The notes beneath the pieces were generated by a model. The model did not search any database and was not told the DNA's origin. It was given only the letters and a program-made list of their open reading frames with translations. Both the position numbers and the translations under genes were made by a program. 64,000 bases of DNA from an uncultured Litoreibacter sp. GTDB lineage: Bacteria > Pseudomonadota > Alphaproteobacteria > Rhodobacterales > Rhodobacteraceae. Location of the stretch: assembly GCF_947501785.1 (NCBI RefSeq), contig NZ_CANMXB010000001.1, positions 868,001 through 932,000 on the forward strand. Reading direction: 5' to 3'. Below, one piece after another: positions 35,605 through 45,000 of the stretch (its first letter is position 1; each line of letters begins with the position of its first letter).

Positions 35605-37833
35605 ATGAACAACCCCTTCACCACCGAATTCCGACCGCCTCGCCGCCTGCGCGTATTCGCGTTCGACCCAGCCACGGCGCGCAAGTTTTCCAATCGCGAT
35701 GCCAGCATTGTCACCATCTCCATTCCCTATGAGATGGACCCATCGGAGCCAAATGGCGACAAGCTCGGACCTTCGGGCACCTATTTCGAAGTGATCGACT
35801 ACGACCCCGCAAGCGGCGTGTTTTACAAACCAATCGACCTCAATGACGAACAAGTCTGGCTGAATGACGGGTTGGCCCCGTCGGCGGAAAACCCCAAATT
35901 TCACCAACAAATGGTTTATGCCGTCGCAATGAACACGGTGGCCGTCTTTGAAGAGGCATTGGGCCGCTCCGTGCTTTGGGCATCAAGCAGCAAGAAAGTG
36001 GGCAAGGTCTGGAAGGAGGAATTCGTCCAGCAACTGCGCATCTACCCCCACGCATTGCGGGAGGCCAATGCCTTCTACAACCCCGCCAAAAAGGCCCTGC
36101 TCTTTGGCTATTTCGATGCGCCCGCCAACAGCAGCAGCGCCCCTGCGGGGACCACCATATTCACCTGTCTCAGCCATGACATTGTGGTGCACGAAACGGT
36201 TCACGCGATACTCGACGGGATGCATCCCCGCTTCGCCGAAAACTGCAACCCGGACATGCGCGCGCTTCATGAGGCGTTCGCTGACATCGTCGCCCTGTTC
36301 CAGCTTTTCTCCTTTCCCGAGGTGTTGGAGGACCAGATTGGCAAAACCCGCGGCGATCTGGAACGCCAGAGTTTGCTTGGCGAACTCGCACAGGAGCTGG
36401 GCCAGGCCATTGGGCGTGGCCACGCGTTACGCGACTTTCTCGGCGGCGAGAATGAGAAGACCGGCCAGTGGGAGTTGAAGCCCCCCCGACGCGACGCATT
36501 GCACACCGCGGATGGAGCACACGCCCGCGGCGCGGTCCTGGTCGCAGCCGTCTTCCGCGCGTTCCTGACGATCTACAAACATCGTACAGCGGACTTGTTC
36601 CGCATCGCATCCAACGGGACCGGCATCCTGCGCACCGGCGAAATTGACCCCGACCTCAAGAAACGCCTTGCCGCTGAGGCCGCCCAATGCGCCCGCCGCG
36701 TGCTGCGCATCTGCATCAGGGCGATGGATTACACGCCCCCGGTCAACGTCAATTTCGGGGATTACCTGCGCGCGATCATCACGGCCGATCATGATCTGTT
36801 TCCCGACGATGTGAATGGCTATCGCGCCGCCTTCATCGAGGCGTTCACCGCATGGGGCATCACCCCGAGTGACGTCTCGATCCTGTCAGAGAAAGCGCTG
36901 CTATGGCCCACCCTGTCGGAGGCTGAGGAGAACCGCCAATCCGTGCCCGAAGCAAACCCGGCTGAAGTCACCACCACCATGGTTCAAAAGAAAATCGGGT
37001 GGATGTTGTCTGACCCGATTGGCGCGTTCAGCGATCTCAGCTCCAGCGTTGCGTCCGCACAGACCAAAGCGCAGCAGGAGGCTTTTCAAGGAACGCTGAC
37101 AACGATTTTGAATGAGCAGAAGCATCTCCATGAGCGAATGCAGGGCAGGATGTCTGATCTTGCCGATGCGCTTCCGCTGGCAACGGTCAAATCGGCCAAA
37201 ACCTCGGCGTCGACCCAGCCTTCCACCAACTTCCTGGAGATCGCTGACACCACCGACCGCGTGTTGGAGTACCACGCCGCCAACTACTACAAACGCCTGC
37301 TTTGGCTCTTGATCTCAAAGGATGCGACGCCGGAATTTCTGGATCTGATTGGCATCGCCCACGTCAACGACCCCGACAATCCGATGGGAACGCTAAGGCG
37401 GTCCTCGATCACCGGGCTGCCGTCGCTTCACGTGCATTCCGTGCGGATCGCAAAACGCCATGGCCAGCGGTCCAAGTTGGAGCGGGAATACGTGATCGAG
37501 CTGATCCAGACCCGGCGGGGATATTTTGACCCGAAACAACAAGAAGCCGAAGACGCCCGCCCGCCCAGCGCCAAGGACAACAGCAGGCCCCATGATTTCA
37601 AGTATCGTGCCGGTGTTACCTTCCTCATTGATGCTCAAAGCTTTGCGATAAGGCGGCTCATCCGGTCGAGGCACTCGATCTATTCGGAAGCAGGTTTGCA
37701 GGCACACCGCGCGCATTTGACGGGCGAAGAAACCCGCCCCAACAACGCGTTCTATTCCGGCACCAATCCCGGATCAGATCAGGCATTCACCGATTTGCAT
37801 CGCCATTCCCACTCGGAGGACAGCTTCGGATGA
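35605..37833 (+). CDS. Gluzincin-type zinc metalloprotease, candidate eCIS effector
   Basis: This 742-residue protein carries a thermolysin-like zinc site: HETVH (H196, E197, H200) in DIVVHETVHAILDGMHPRF, and E223 with D226 in ALHEAFADIVALF, the Glu-helix that gives the third ligand. That arrangement is the M4-like gluzincin pattern. No signal peptide is present, which fits a cytoplasmic protein loaded into a tube and argues against a protein secreted by Sec. The C-terminal half (from about residue 440) has a helical stretch and a beta domain of unknown role. It is separated from the DUF4157 gene by 153 bp and overlaps the next gene in ATGA. The effector role is inferred from place. Confidence 0.75.
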   Translation: MNNPFTTEFRPPRRLRVFAFDPATARKFSNRDASIVTISIPYEMDPSEPNGDKLGPSGTYFEVIDYDPASGVFYKPIDLNDEQVWLNDGLAPSAENPKFHQQMVYAVAMNTVAVFEEALGRSVLWASSSKKVGKVWKEEFVQQLRIYPHALREANAFYNPAKKALLFGYFDAPANSSSAPAGTTIFTCLSHDIVVHETVHAILDGMHPRFAENCNPDMRALHEAFADIVALFQLFSFPEVLEDQIGKTRGDLERQSLLGELAQELGQAIGRGHALRDFLGGENEKTGQWELKPPRRDALHTADGAHARGAVLVAAVFRAFLTIYKHRTADLFRIASNGTGILRTGEIDPDLKKRLAAEAAQCARRVLRICIRAMDYTPPVNVNFGDYLRAIITADHDLFPDDVNGYRAAFIEAFTAWGITPSDVSILSEKALLWPTLSEAEENRQSVPEANPAEVTTTMVQKKIGWMLSDPIGAFSDLSSSVASAQTKAQQEAFQGTLTTILNEQKHLHERMQGRMSDLADALPLATVKSAKTSASTQPSTNFLEIADTTDRVLEYHAANYYKRLLWLLISKDATPEFLDLIGIAHVNDPDNPMGTLRRSSITGLPSLHVHSVRIAKRHGQRSKLEREYVIELIQTRRGYFDPKQQEAEDARPPSAKDNSRPHDFKYRAGVTFLIDAQSFAIRRLIRSRHSIYSEAGLQAHRAHLTGEETRPNNAFYSGTNPGSDQAFTDLHRHSHSEDSFG

Positions 37834-39473
37834 CCCGTATTCCCGCTCCCGCCTCCGGTGTTGAAATCCGCATGTATCGCGCTGGGCACGGTGACTGTTT
37901 CTTGCTGAATTTCCGGCGCAGCAAAGACAATGACGAACCGTTCTTCATGCTGATTGACTGCGGCATGAAGAAGGGCAGCCACGCTATTGACGATATGGAC
38001 ATCTATGATGTGATCCGCGACCTGCATGATCACACCGGCGGTGTGCTTGATCTGGTTGTGGTCACCCATGAGCACGAAGACCATGTCAGTGGTTTCCCCT
38101 CGCCTACATCCGAGGACCACCCGTTCTCCGATTTCACCGTGAAAGAGCTTTGGCTGGCCTGGACCGAGGATGAGACCGACAAAGACGCCAATAAGTTCCG
38201 AAAGAAGTACCGCGACCAGGTGCTGACCCTCGCGCTTGCCCAGCACAAACTTTCGGCAATGAGCGGTGCCGATAGCGCCTTGGCCGAGGATCTTGCAGAG
38301 TTCCTGGAACTGGAAACTGGTTTCACAAGCGGTTTGGAGATTTTGCAGGACGAATTGGCGGACCTTCAAGCAGGCGGCGCGGTTGATGCAATCCCCATGG
38401 GTATGGACGAAGCAAGCGCCGCCTTCACCGCTATTTTCGGCGCGAAAGACGCCAAGATTAAGGGCGAGCGTTACAAACGGCGACTGCAGGGCCTCCGCCA
38501 CATGGCCAAGAAAATCAAGTTTCTTTCACCCGGCGACAAGATCTGGACTCTGCCCGGCGTGGACGGGGTTCAGGTATACCCGTTCGGCCCGCCCCGCGAG
38601 AAAAAGCTGCTGACCAGCCTCAACCCGCACAAAGCGGAGGAGTTCCATATCGGACCCTTTGCCATGGGTGAGCCCGGGTCCGGGCTGTTTGCCGCCATGG
38701 CCGGTGATGGCGACAACGCACGCAACAGCTCACCCTTCTCGCCTCGCCACGCGATCCCAGAAAGCGAGGTTTTCGACTTTGATCGCCGCAGGTCCAATGG
38801 TGACATAGGTTTCTTCGCCAAAGCCTACCGCGACGAAGACAAGGAAGACCGCCGGATTGACGGCGACTGGTTGCAAGATGCCGAAAGCCTGGCCTTGCGG
38901 ATCAACAACGAGGTGAACAACACGTCGCTCGTCCTGGCGTTTGAACTGCCGGAAAGCCGCCAGATCCTGCTCTTCACCGGCGACGCGCAGCGCGGCAGCT
39001 GGATCAGCTGGAAAGACCTGTCCTGGACGGTCAAGGGCGCAGACAAGAAGGACAAAACGGTTACCGTCAGGGACCTGCTGGCCCGCTGCACCTTCTACAA
39101 GGCTGGTCACCACGGCTCCCACAATGCCACCCTCAATGGCACCGAGGATGACGACCATCCAAACATCAACTGGATGGCGCAGGGCGATTACGCCGATCAC
39201 TTTGTGACAATGATCCCCACCAACAAGGTCTGGGCCTTTGGCAAATCACGCCCGTGGCGGCACCCGATGAAAGCGATTGAGGACGCGTTGTTCGAGAAAG
39301 CCAAGTCCCGGGTCATGATGATCAAGACCGACAAAGGCCAGAAAACCAAACCGAAAAAGCAATGGCTGAACAAGCACAACACGGCCGCGTTCAAGGACAT
39401 GCGTAAGGAGTTCGACAAGCGCACCGAATACGCCAAGACCTACGTCTCGCACTGGGTTCCGGACAAGCTATAG
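37830..39473 (+). CDS. Metallo-beta-lactamase-fold hydrolase, candidate eCIS effector
   Basis: This 547-residue protein has the ComEC/MBL hydrolase pattern: N-terminal MYRAGHGDCFLLNF, the metal motif HEHEDH (H80, H82, D84, H85), a second ligand block LLFTGDAQRGSW and a third, KAGHHGSHNAT. Between them is a long insert (about residues 110-290) that is helical and charged. The C-terminus is Lys-rich (DKGQKTKPKKQWLNKHN). No signal peptide or membrane helix is seen. ComEC-like MBL domains act on phosphodiesters, so a nuclease or phosphodiesterase effector is possible. It is the last gene of the plus-strand cluster, coupled to the protease by a 4-bp overlap, and its stop overlaps the end of the convergent gene. 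Confidence 0.75.
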   Translation: MTRIPAPASGVEIRMYRAGHGDCFLLNFRRSKDNDEPFFMLIDCGMKKGSHAIDDMDIYDVIRDLHDHTGGVLDLVVVTHEHEDHVSGFPSPTSEDHPFSDFTVKELWLAWTEDETDKDANKFRKKYRDQVLTLALAQHKLSAMSGADSALAEDLAEFLELETGFTSGLEILQDELADLQAGGAVDAIPMGMDEASAAFTAIFGAKDAKIKGERYKRRLQGLRHMAKKIKFLSPGDKIWTLPGVDGVQVYPFGPPREKKLLTSLNPHKAEEFHIGPFAMGEPGSGLFAAMAGDGDNARNSSPFSPRHAIPESEVFDFDRRRSNGDIGFFAKAYRDEDKEDRRIDGDWLQDAESLALRINNEVNNTSLVLAFELPESRQILLFTGDAQRGSWISWKDLSWTVKGADKKDKTVTVRDLLARCTFYKAGHHGSHNATLNGTEDDDHPNINWMAQGDYADHFVTMIPTNKVWAFGKSRPWRHPMKAIEDALFEKAKSRVMMIKTDKGQKTKPKKQWLNKHNTAAFKDMRKEFDKRTEYAKTYVSHWVPDKL

Positions 39474-40667
39474 GGCAGCCGTCGGATCGTACCCGTATAT
39501 CCAATCCTGCCGTGCATGGATCAGTGCCGGTGACAGCTTGCCCGCGGCCCAAATCGGCGCGTAGGCGGCGATCTTGTTGGCCCATCCCGACTTGTGGAAC
39601 AAGGCCAGGTTGTCGGCGGATCGACGTTGGATGCGACTCACCCGGTCAATCCGCACGGCATAGTAACGCTGTAATGCGGCCAGCAGGTCGGTTTCCGCAA
39701 CAAGGCACCCCGCCAAGATCACGGCGTCCTCTAGCGCTTGCACAGCGCCTTGCGCCATCGAAGGCAGCATCGGATGCGCCGCGTCCCCCAACAGTGTCAC
39801 CGGCCCATCGGACCAGGTCGCCAATGCGGGCCGGTCAAACAGCGCCCAGCGGTTCAGAGCAGGTGCAGCCTCGATTACGGCCGTGATATGCGGCACCCAT
39901 CCCGCGAAATCGCGCAACGCGTCGGCACGGTCGCCGGTGCGGGACCAGCTTTCTTCCTGCCAGTTCGCCTGCTCCACGACACCCACGAAATTGACCAACG
40001 ACCCGCCTCGGATGCGGGTGGTGACTGCATGTTTTCTGTCGCCGGCCCAGACGCAGCCGCTTGGAGGCGGCGCTGCCGTCCCGAGCTCGGCAAGTGGGAC
40101 GGCCGCCCGCCATGCGACGTTGCCGGTGAAACGGGCGCGGTCCGGCCCCGTTATTTGTTCACGAATGACCGAATGCAGCCCGTCTGCGCCGATCACCACA
40201 TCTCCAAACACCCGTTCGCCGCGTTCCAGATAGACGCTCGCGCCGCCGCGTTCGCGCACGTAACCCGTGGCCTTTGCATTGGTGCGGATCACCAACCCCG
40301 CCTCCTTGCCAAGCTGGGTTTTCAACGCATCCTGCAAATCCGCCCGGTGCACCTGAAAAAACGGCGCCCCCCAGCGGCCCTGCGCGTAGCCTTTCATCGG
40401 CAAATCAAAAACACGCCGCCCGCTGACACCCATGGACAGGCTGATGCTCTCGGGCTCAAAGAGGCTGGGTTGCAACACGTCCATCACGCCCAAGGCCCGC
40501 AGGGCCCGCACACCGTTCGGGCTGATCTGCAATCCGGCCCCCACTTCCGAGATCACCGCCGCTTGCTCCAGAACCTCCACGTCCCATCCGGCGCGGCTCA
40601 GTGCTAACCCCGCGGCCAATCCGCCGATCCCCGCCCCGACGATAACCGCCTTCTTCCTGTCGCTCAT
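39468..40667 (-). CDS. FAD-dependent aromatic-ring monooxygenase
   Basis: This is a single-component flavin hydroxylase of the salicylate/3-hydroxybenzoate hydroxylase group, using NAD(P)H and O2. The 399-residue product has the FAD-binding GAGIGGLAAGLAL near the start, the DG motif in VVIGADGLHSVIRE and the GD motif in VTLLGDAAHPMLPSMAQGA. Length is normal. No aromatic-catabolism neighbours are present, so its substrate is unknown. It ends 6 bp inside the convergent MBL gene and marks the right border of the eCIS cluster. A divergent gap of 102 bp separates it from the ycaQ-like gene. Confidence 0.9.
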   Translation of the reverse strand: MSDRKKAVIVGAGIGGLAAGLALSRAGWDVEVLEQAAVISEVGAGLQISPNGVRALRALGVMDVLQPSLFEPESISLSMGVSGRRVFDLPMKGYAQGRWGAPFFQVHRADLQDALKTQLGKEAGLVIRTNAKATGYVRERGGASVYLERGERVFGDVVIGADGLHSVIREQITGPDRARFTGNVAWRAAVPLAELGTAAPPPSGCVWAGDRKHAVTTRIRGGSLVNFVGVVEQANWQEESWSRTGDRADALRDFAGWVPHITAVIEAAPALNRWALFDRPALATWSDGPVTLLGDAAHPMLPSMAQGAVQALEDAVILAGCLVAETDLLAALQRYYAVRIDRVSRIQRRSADNLALFHKSGWANKIAAYAPIWAAGKLSPALIHARQDWIYGYDPTAAL

Positions 40668-40769
40668 GCCCGAGGTCTCTCCTTGTTGTGGCAGAAACTA
40701 TCATGTTCCGGGTGGCGCGAAAGGGGCGCTTGGCGCAGTATCGCGAAAACCCGCACATTCGGAGGCCCG

Positions 40770-41972
40770 ATGACCCTGCCAAGACTGCTCAACAAGGACG
40801 CGCGCCGCCTGTTTCTGGATCGCCACGGGCTGTCAGGCCGCCCATCCGGCACGGGACGCGGCGCGGATCTGGCGCAGGTCATTGATGATCTGGGTTTTGT
40901 GCAGGTCGACAGCATCAATACGGTCGCACGCGCCCACCACATGATCCTGCACAGCCGCAGGCAGAGTTACCGCCAACCCCATCTAGACCCGATCGTCACC
41001 CGCGACCGCGCGGCGTTTGAACATTGGACGCATGACGCGTCGATCATTTCCATGCAGTTCTTTCCGCATTGGCGTCACAAGATGGATCGCAGCGCCGAAA
41101 AGATCAGGTCGCAATGGAAAAACTGGCGGCGCGACGGGTTTGAGGCCAAGTTTGACGCGGTGCTCAGCCAAATTGCCGATCACGGCCCCTGCTGCTCGGC
41201 CGATGTTGGCGCGGATGAAAAGCGCTCCAGTGGCGGTTGGTGGGACTGGCACCCGTCAAAGACCGCGCTGGAATACCTTTGGCGCAAGGGCGATTTGTCG
41301 GTCTGCCACCGGAAGGGCTTTCGCAAATATTACGACCTGACGGAGCGGGTGATCCCGCCCGAGCACCGCAACGCACGCACAGAACTGGCGGACACGGTTG
41401 ATTGGGCCTGCCAGTCTGCCATTGACCGGCTCGGCGTCGCCACATCAACCGAGATTGCCAATTTCTGGGACCTGACCACGAAAGCGGAAGCCAAGACATG
41501 GTGCGCTGATCGCCTGAAAGACGGCTCCCTGATCGAATGCGAAGTCGTTACCGCAGATGGAGGCATCAAAACCAGCCTGATCCGGCCAGCGACGCTCGAC
41601 ACATTGCAAGACCTGCCCGCTGCGCCGTCACAGGTGCGGATCATGTCGCCCTTCGATCCGGCGTTGCGCGACCGCCAAAGGGCCGAACGCCTCTTTGGTT
41701 TTGACTACCGGATCGAGGTCTTCGTCCCGCAAGCAAAGCGCAAATACGGCTATTATGTCTTCCCCGTGATGGAAGGCGACCGCCTGATCGGGCGCATCGA
41801 CATGAAATGCGATCGCAAAAGCGAGGTGATGACCATCCAGGCCTTCTGGCCGGAAGCAAAGGTCAAGATCACCCCTGCCCGCCTCAAACGCCTGACATCC
41901 GCATTAGAACGCACCGCCCGCCTCGCCAAAAGCAAAAATATCGCTTTCGCCAAAGACTGGTTGCGCGGCTAG
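40770..41972 (+). CDS. YcaQ-family winged-helix DNA glycosylase
   Basis: This protein is a member of the YcaQ/AlkZ (HTH_42) family, which removes bulky or crosslinked alkylated bases from DNA. The ATG at 40770 was chosen because of the GGAGG ribosome site 4 bp before it; starts further upstream lack one. The 400-residue product has the catalytic Q-x-D of the YcaQ branch at Q45-V46-D47 in LGFVQVDSINTVARAHHMIL, and the C-terminal block PFDPALRDRQRAERLFGFDY, then IEVFVPQAKRKYGYYVFPVM. The AlkZ self-resistance branch has QxQ instead, so this is likely the housekeeping type. Confidence 0.85.
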   Translation: MTLPRLLNKDARRLFLDRHGLSGRPSGTGRGADLAQVIDDLGFVQVDSINTVARAHHMILHSRRQSYRQPHLDPIVTRDRAAFEHWTHDASIISMQFFPHWRHKMDRSAEKIRSQWKNWRRDGFEAKFDAVLSQIADHGPCCSADVGADEKRSSGGWWDWHPSKTALEYLWRKGDLSVCHRKGFRKYYDLTERVIPPEHRNARTELADTVDWACQSAIDRLGVATSTEIANFWDLTTKAEAKTWCADRLKDGSLIECEVVTADGGIKTSLIRPATLDTLQDLPAAPSQVRIMSPFDPALRDRQRAERLFGFDYRIEVFVPQAKRKYGYYVFPVMEGDRLIGRIDMKCDRKSEVMTIQAFWPEAKVKITPARLKRLTSALERTARLAKSKNIAFAKDWLRG

Positions 41973-42003
41973 TCCTTTCCATGTTCACAAATATCCCGGG
42001 AGT

Positions 42004-42022
42004 TTGAGGGCAGCGCCCTCAA
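42004..42022. terminator. Hairpin between convergent genes
   Basis: A perfect 8-bp stem (TTGAGGGC / GCCCTCAA) with a 3-nt loop lies between the ends of the ycaQ-like gene and the outer-membrane gene. It follows the string AAATATCCCGGGAG, a combination I recall as frequent in roseobacter intergenic DNA. It lacks a T-run, so it could be a bidirectional Rho-type or weak terminator, or just a repeat. Confidence 0.45.
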
Positions 42023-42072
42023 GCCTGCGCGGCAGCGCAAAAACATCATGTGCGGCGCAGCCGCTCCGGCCT

Positions 42073-45000
42073 TTAGAACTTCGCGATCAGGTTGATGAAC
42101 AACCCCTTATCGTCAAAGGTCAGGTCCGTCAGATCATCCGAGAACGTGCCAAAATTATATCCGACCCCGAGTTTGTAATTGTTGCCGAAGTGGCGGTACG
42201 CCGCCCCTAGAAGCCCAAATTCCGTGGTCCCCGCCTGCTCGGCCTTCAGCACACGACCTTCTACCAGCACATCCCACTTATGGGTCACGTGATAGCGGGC
42301 ATTGGCGACGACCAGCCAGGCGTCATTTTCCTGAAACGCCGTCGTGGCATTGGGCGAGCTTTCCGAGAAGCGCAAGCCGACCTTGCCGCCAACGGTCCAT
42401 TGCCGGTCCAGATCATAGGACGCATCAACCGACAGAACATGGCTCTTTTGGCGCGGCCCGGGATCGTTGGTGCCATCCACCTGTTGGCCGTAAAGGTCAT
42501 GCAGATAGGTGTATTTCGCCAGAATGTTCAGGCGATCATTCTCAATCGGGCGGTAGGCATACCCAAGGCTGATCTCCGCGAACCGGCCATCGGGGATCGA
42601 AGATCCATCCGTATCCGTGTAGCTGCCGTCAAAGCTGAAAAGCAGTCGCTGCTCTTCATCAATTTTGTAACGCACAGTTGCGGCTAGCGCGACGGTATCC
42701 CCGTCCCGCTGTGTGCCAGAGATGATCCCCCGGTCGCGGCGATATTCCAATCGGCCGCGTCCCGACAGTCCCTTCTCATCCTCGTAGCGCACTCCAAATG
42801 ACAGGGCCGTGCGGTCAAAATCGCCCGCCGGATCGTCTATGCGGCCAATTTCGGCGGAGGCCGAATAGGTCAGGAACTGATTGCGCTCGTAATCCACGCC
42901 ATAGGTCGATGTCAGCGACCGGTGAACACCAAACAGATCATAGGTATTCTCGGCGTAAACCTCCACGTCGCGGCCCAGTTTGCGCCGCCCGCCTGCAATG
43001 AACTGCCCACGATCTTTTCCGGTCAGCGTCACCCCGTTGAATTCGCGTCGTGGGTCCAGCGTGTAGCCAAAATAGGCCGAGCTGTTTGCGTGGTTTTCAT
43101 AAGAGAACAAGGCAAGCGCGCCCACACCGGTCGAGCCGTCTGAAATCTCGCCTTCAAATGTCCAGTTTTGCGCAAACTGGTACGACACTCCCGCGCCCAC
43201 GCGGTTGTTCTTGGTCAGTCCGCCGCGATGCTTCGCGGTGCCTTGGGCGAACACATACCATTCCAGCCGCTCGCTTTCAGTGACGTTCAGGCGCACCGCC
43301 ACATCTGTCCGCTCGCCGGTCTCTGTTGCGTCGCCGGGCGTGTTCTTGCGGATATGCTCGACGCCGAAATCCCATGTGAAGCGCTCGGAGCTCTTATAGC
43401 TCAGCTCGGCCCCCGCCTCGCGAATGGTCTTGCCCGCGCTGTCTTCAAAATCGTCGTAATAGACCCGCCAGCTCAACCGCTCGGACGGCTCATATTCAAC
43501 GGCAAAGCCATAGAGGCTTTCATCATTGGTGGTCTGGAAATCAAGGGTGGAGAACCCCGCCTCACGCTCCTCGACATAGAAACTCGCACGGCCATTCAGA
43601 TTGGGGTTAAGATCGGCAAACTCGACCTGCCCCCGCGCCAGATAGGCGTCGCCAGTCCCACCAACTGCGTTGGTGTTGGTCACGATCAAACCACCGTCAG
43701 ATGAGAAGGATTGACCAAAGCCCGGCCCCTCGGTTCGCGCATATTCCAGTTCAAGGAAGGAATTGTCGCTGATCTCGTAGCGCAGATCGGCGCCAAAGGC
43801 CTTCTGGTCAGCAATGTCAGTCTGCTCCACCAACCCGGTGAAGCCCAGCCGCAGGTTATCCGTCGCCCAAACCTGCGCCCGCCCGCCATAAGCGTAGCCG
43901 TCCACGGTGCCTGCGGTCGGGGTGAATTCGTAATTCACCGTCAACAAAACCGTGTTCTCGCCAAGCGGGTCGGTCACAACGGTGCCGCCGCCAACAGCGC
44001 CGGTCAAAGGCCGGTTCAGCGTCACGATGCCTTGCAGGTAGTTGATGTCGTAATCTCGCCCGTAGACCAACGTTTGACGGTCGATCACGCGGCCCGTGTC
44101 GGGGTCGCGGATTTCGACGCTGATGGTTTCCGACCCGATTGACAGATCCTGGCGCTGCAGGAAGTAAACCGACCCGCCAGTGCCGCGAAATACGTCGCGC
44201 CCCGGCAGATTGTCCGGCTGCGCTGCATAAAGGTCGATGGAGGCGCGCGCCTCACCATTTTCCGTCTGGGCTTGCGTCGCGTAATGCCCCTGAAAGCCGT
44301 AGAGCGTGCGTTCGTTGCGCAGGAAATATGAGCCGTTGATGTTGCTTTTGTAATTGCCCCACAGCACATGGTTGCCGTCTTTTTCCGCATTGAAGTAGAA
44401 TTTTCCAGAGGTCGGCGCGTCCTCGACGATAGTAGAATCGTCGCCATACACCGGATAGGCCTCGTCGCTATCGAGGCGCAGCAGCAAGTGACGCGGGTCT
44501 TTCTTGTCAAAGTCGCGCAGCAGGTCGGACAGGTCATCTTCGCCGGTATCCGCGCTTGCCGTGATCTCAATGCCGCTTTGGGTTTTGCCCTTGGTGTAAA
44601 ATGCCAAGCGCCCGCGGTCGTAGAACCGTTCAAACGACCCGCCCGCGGCGTTCTTGCCGCCATCCGCACGGTAACCAAAGGTCAGATCAACCGTGGCCAC
44701 GCCAAACCATTCCGAGCGCGGAATGGTGACGCCGCGCTGCAGATACACGTCTTCGCCGCCGCCAGAAATGCGCACGTCAACATCCGCGTCGCCCGCAGGC
44801 AGAATGCGTTGCACCACGAAACTGCCGTCAGGGTCGGGCGTCACCGTTGCGCCAAGCGTGTTCACTGTCGCGCCGGGGCGCACCCCGGTTCCGTACACCG
44901 TCACCGCGCCGCCGGACACCGGGATCCGGCTGACCGCGGTGCGGTCCGCGCCCTCGTCATTGGCTACAAACAGTCCACGATCATCGCGTTGGTTCAGGCC

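Noticed and set aside
12138-39473. Prophage or remnant of a tailed phage
   Set aside because: No capsid, portal, terminase, integrase, lysis or replication gene is present, and the DUF4157, DUF4255 and AAA+ genes are eCIS marks.
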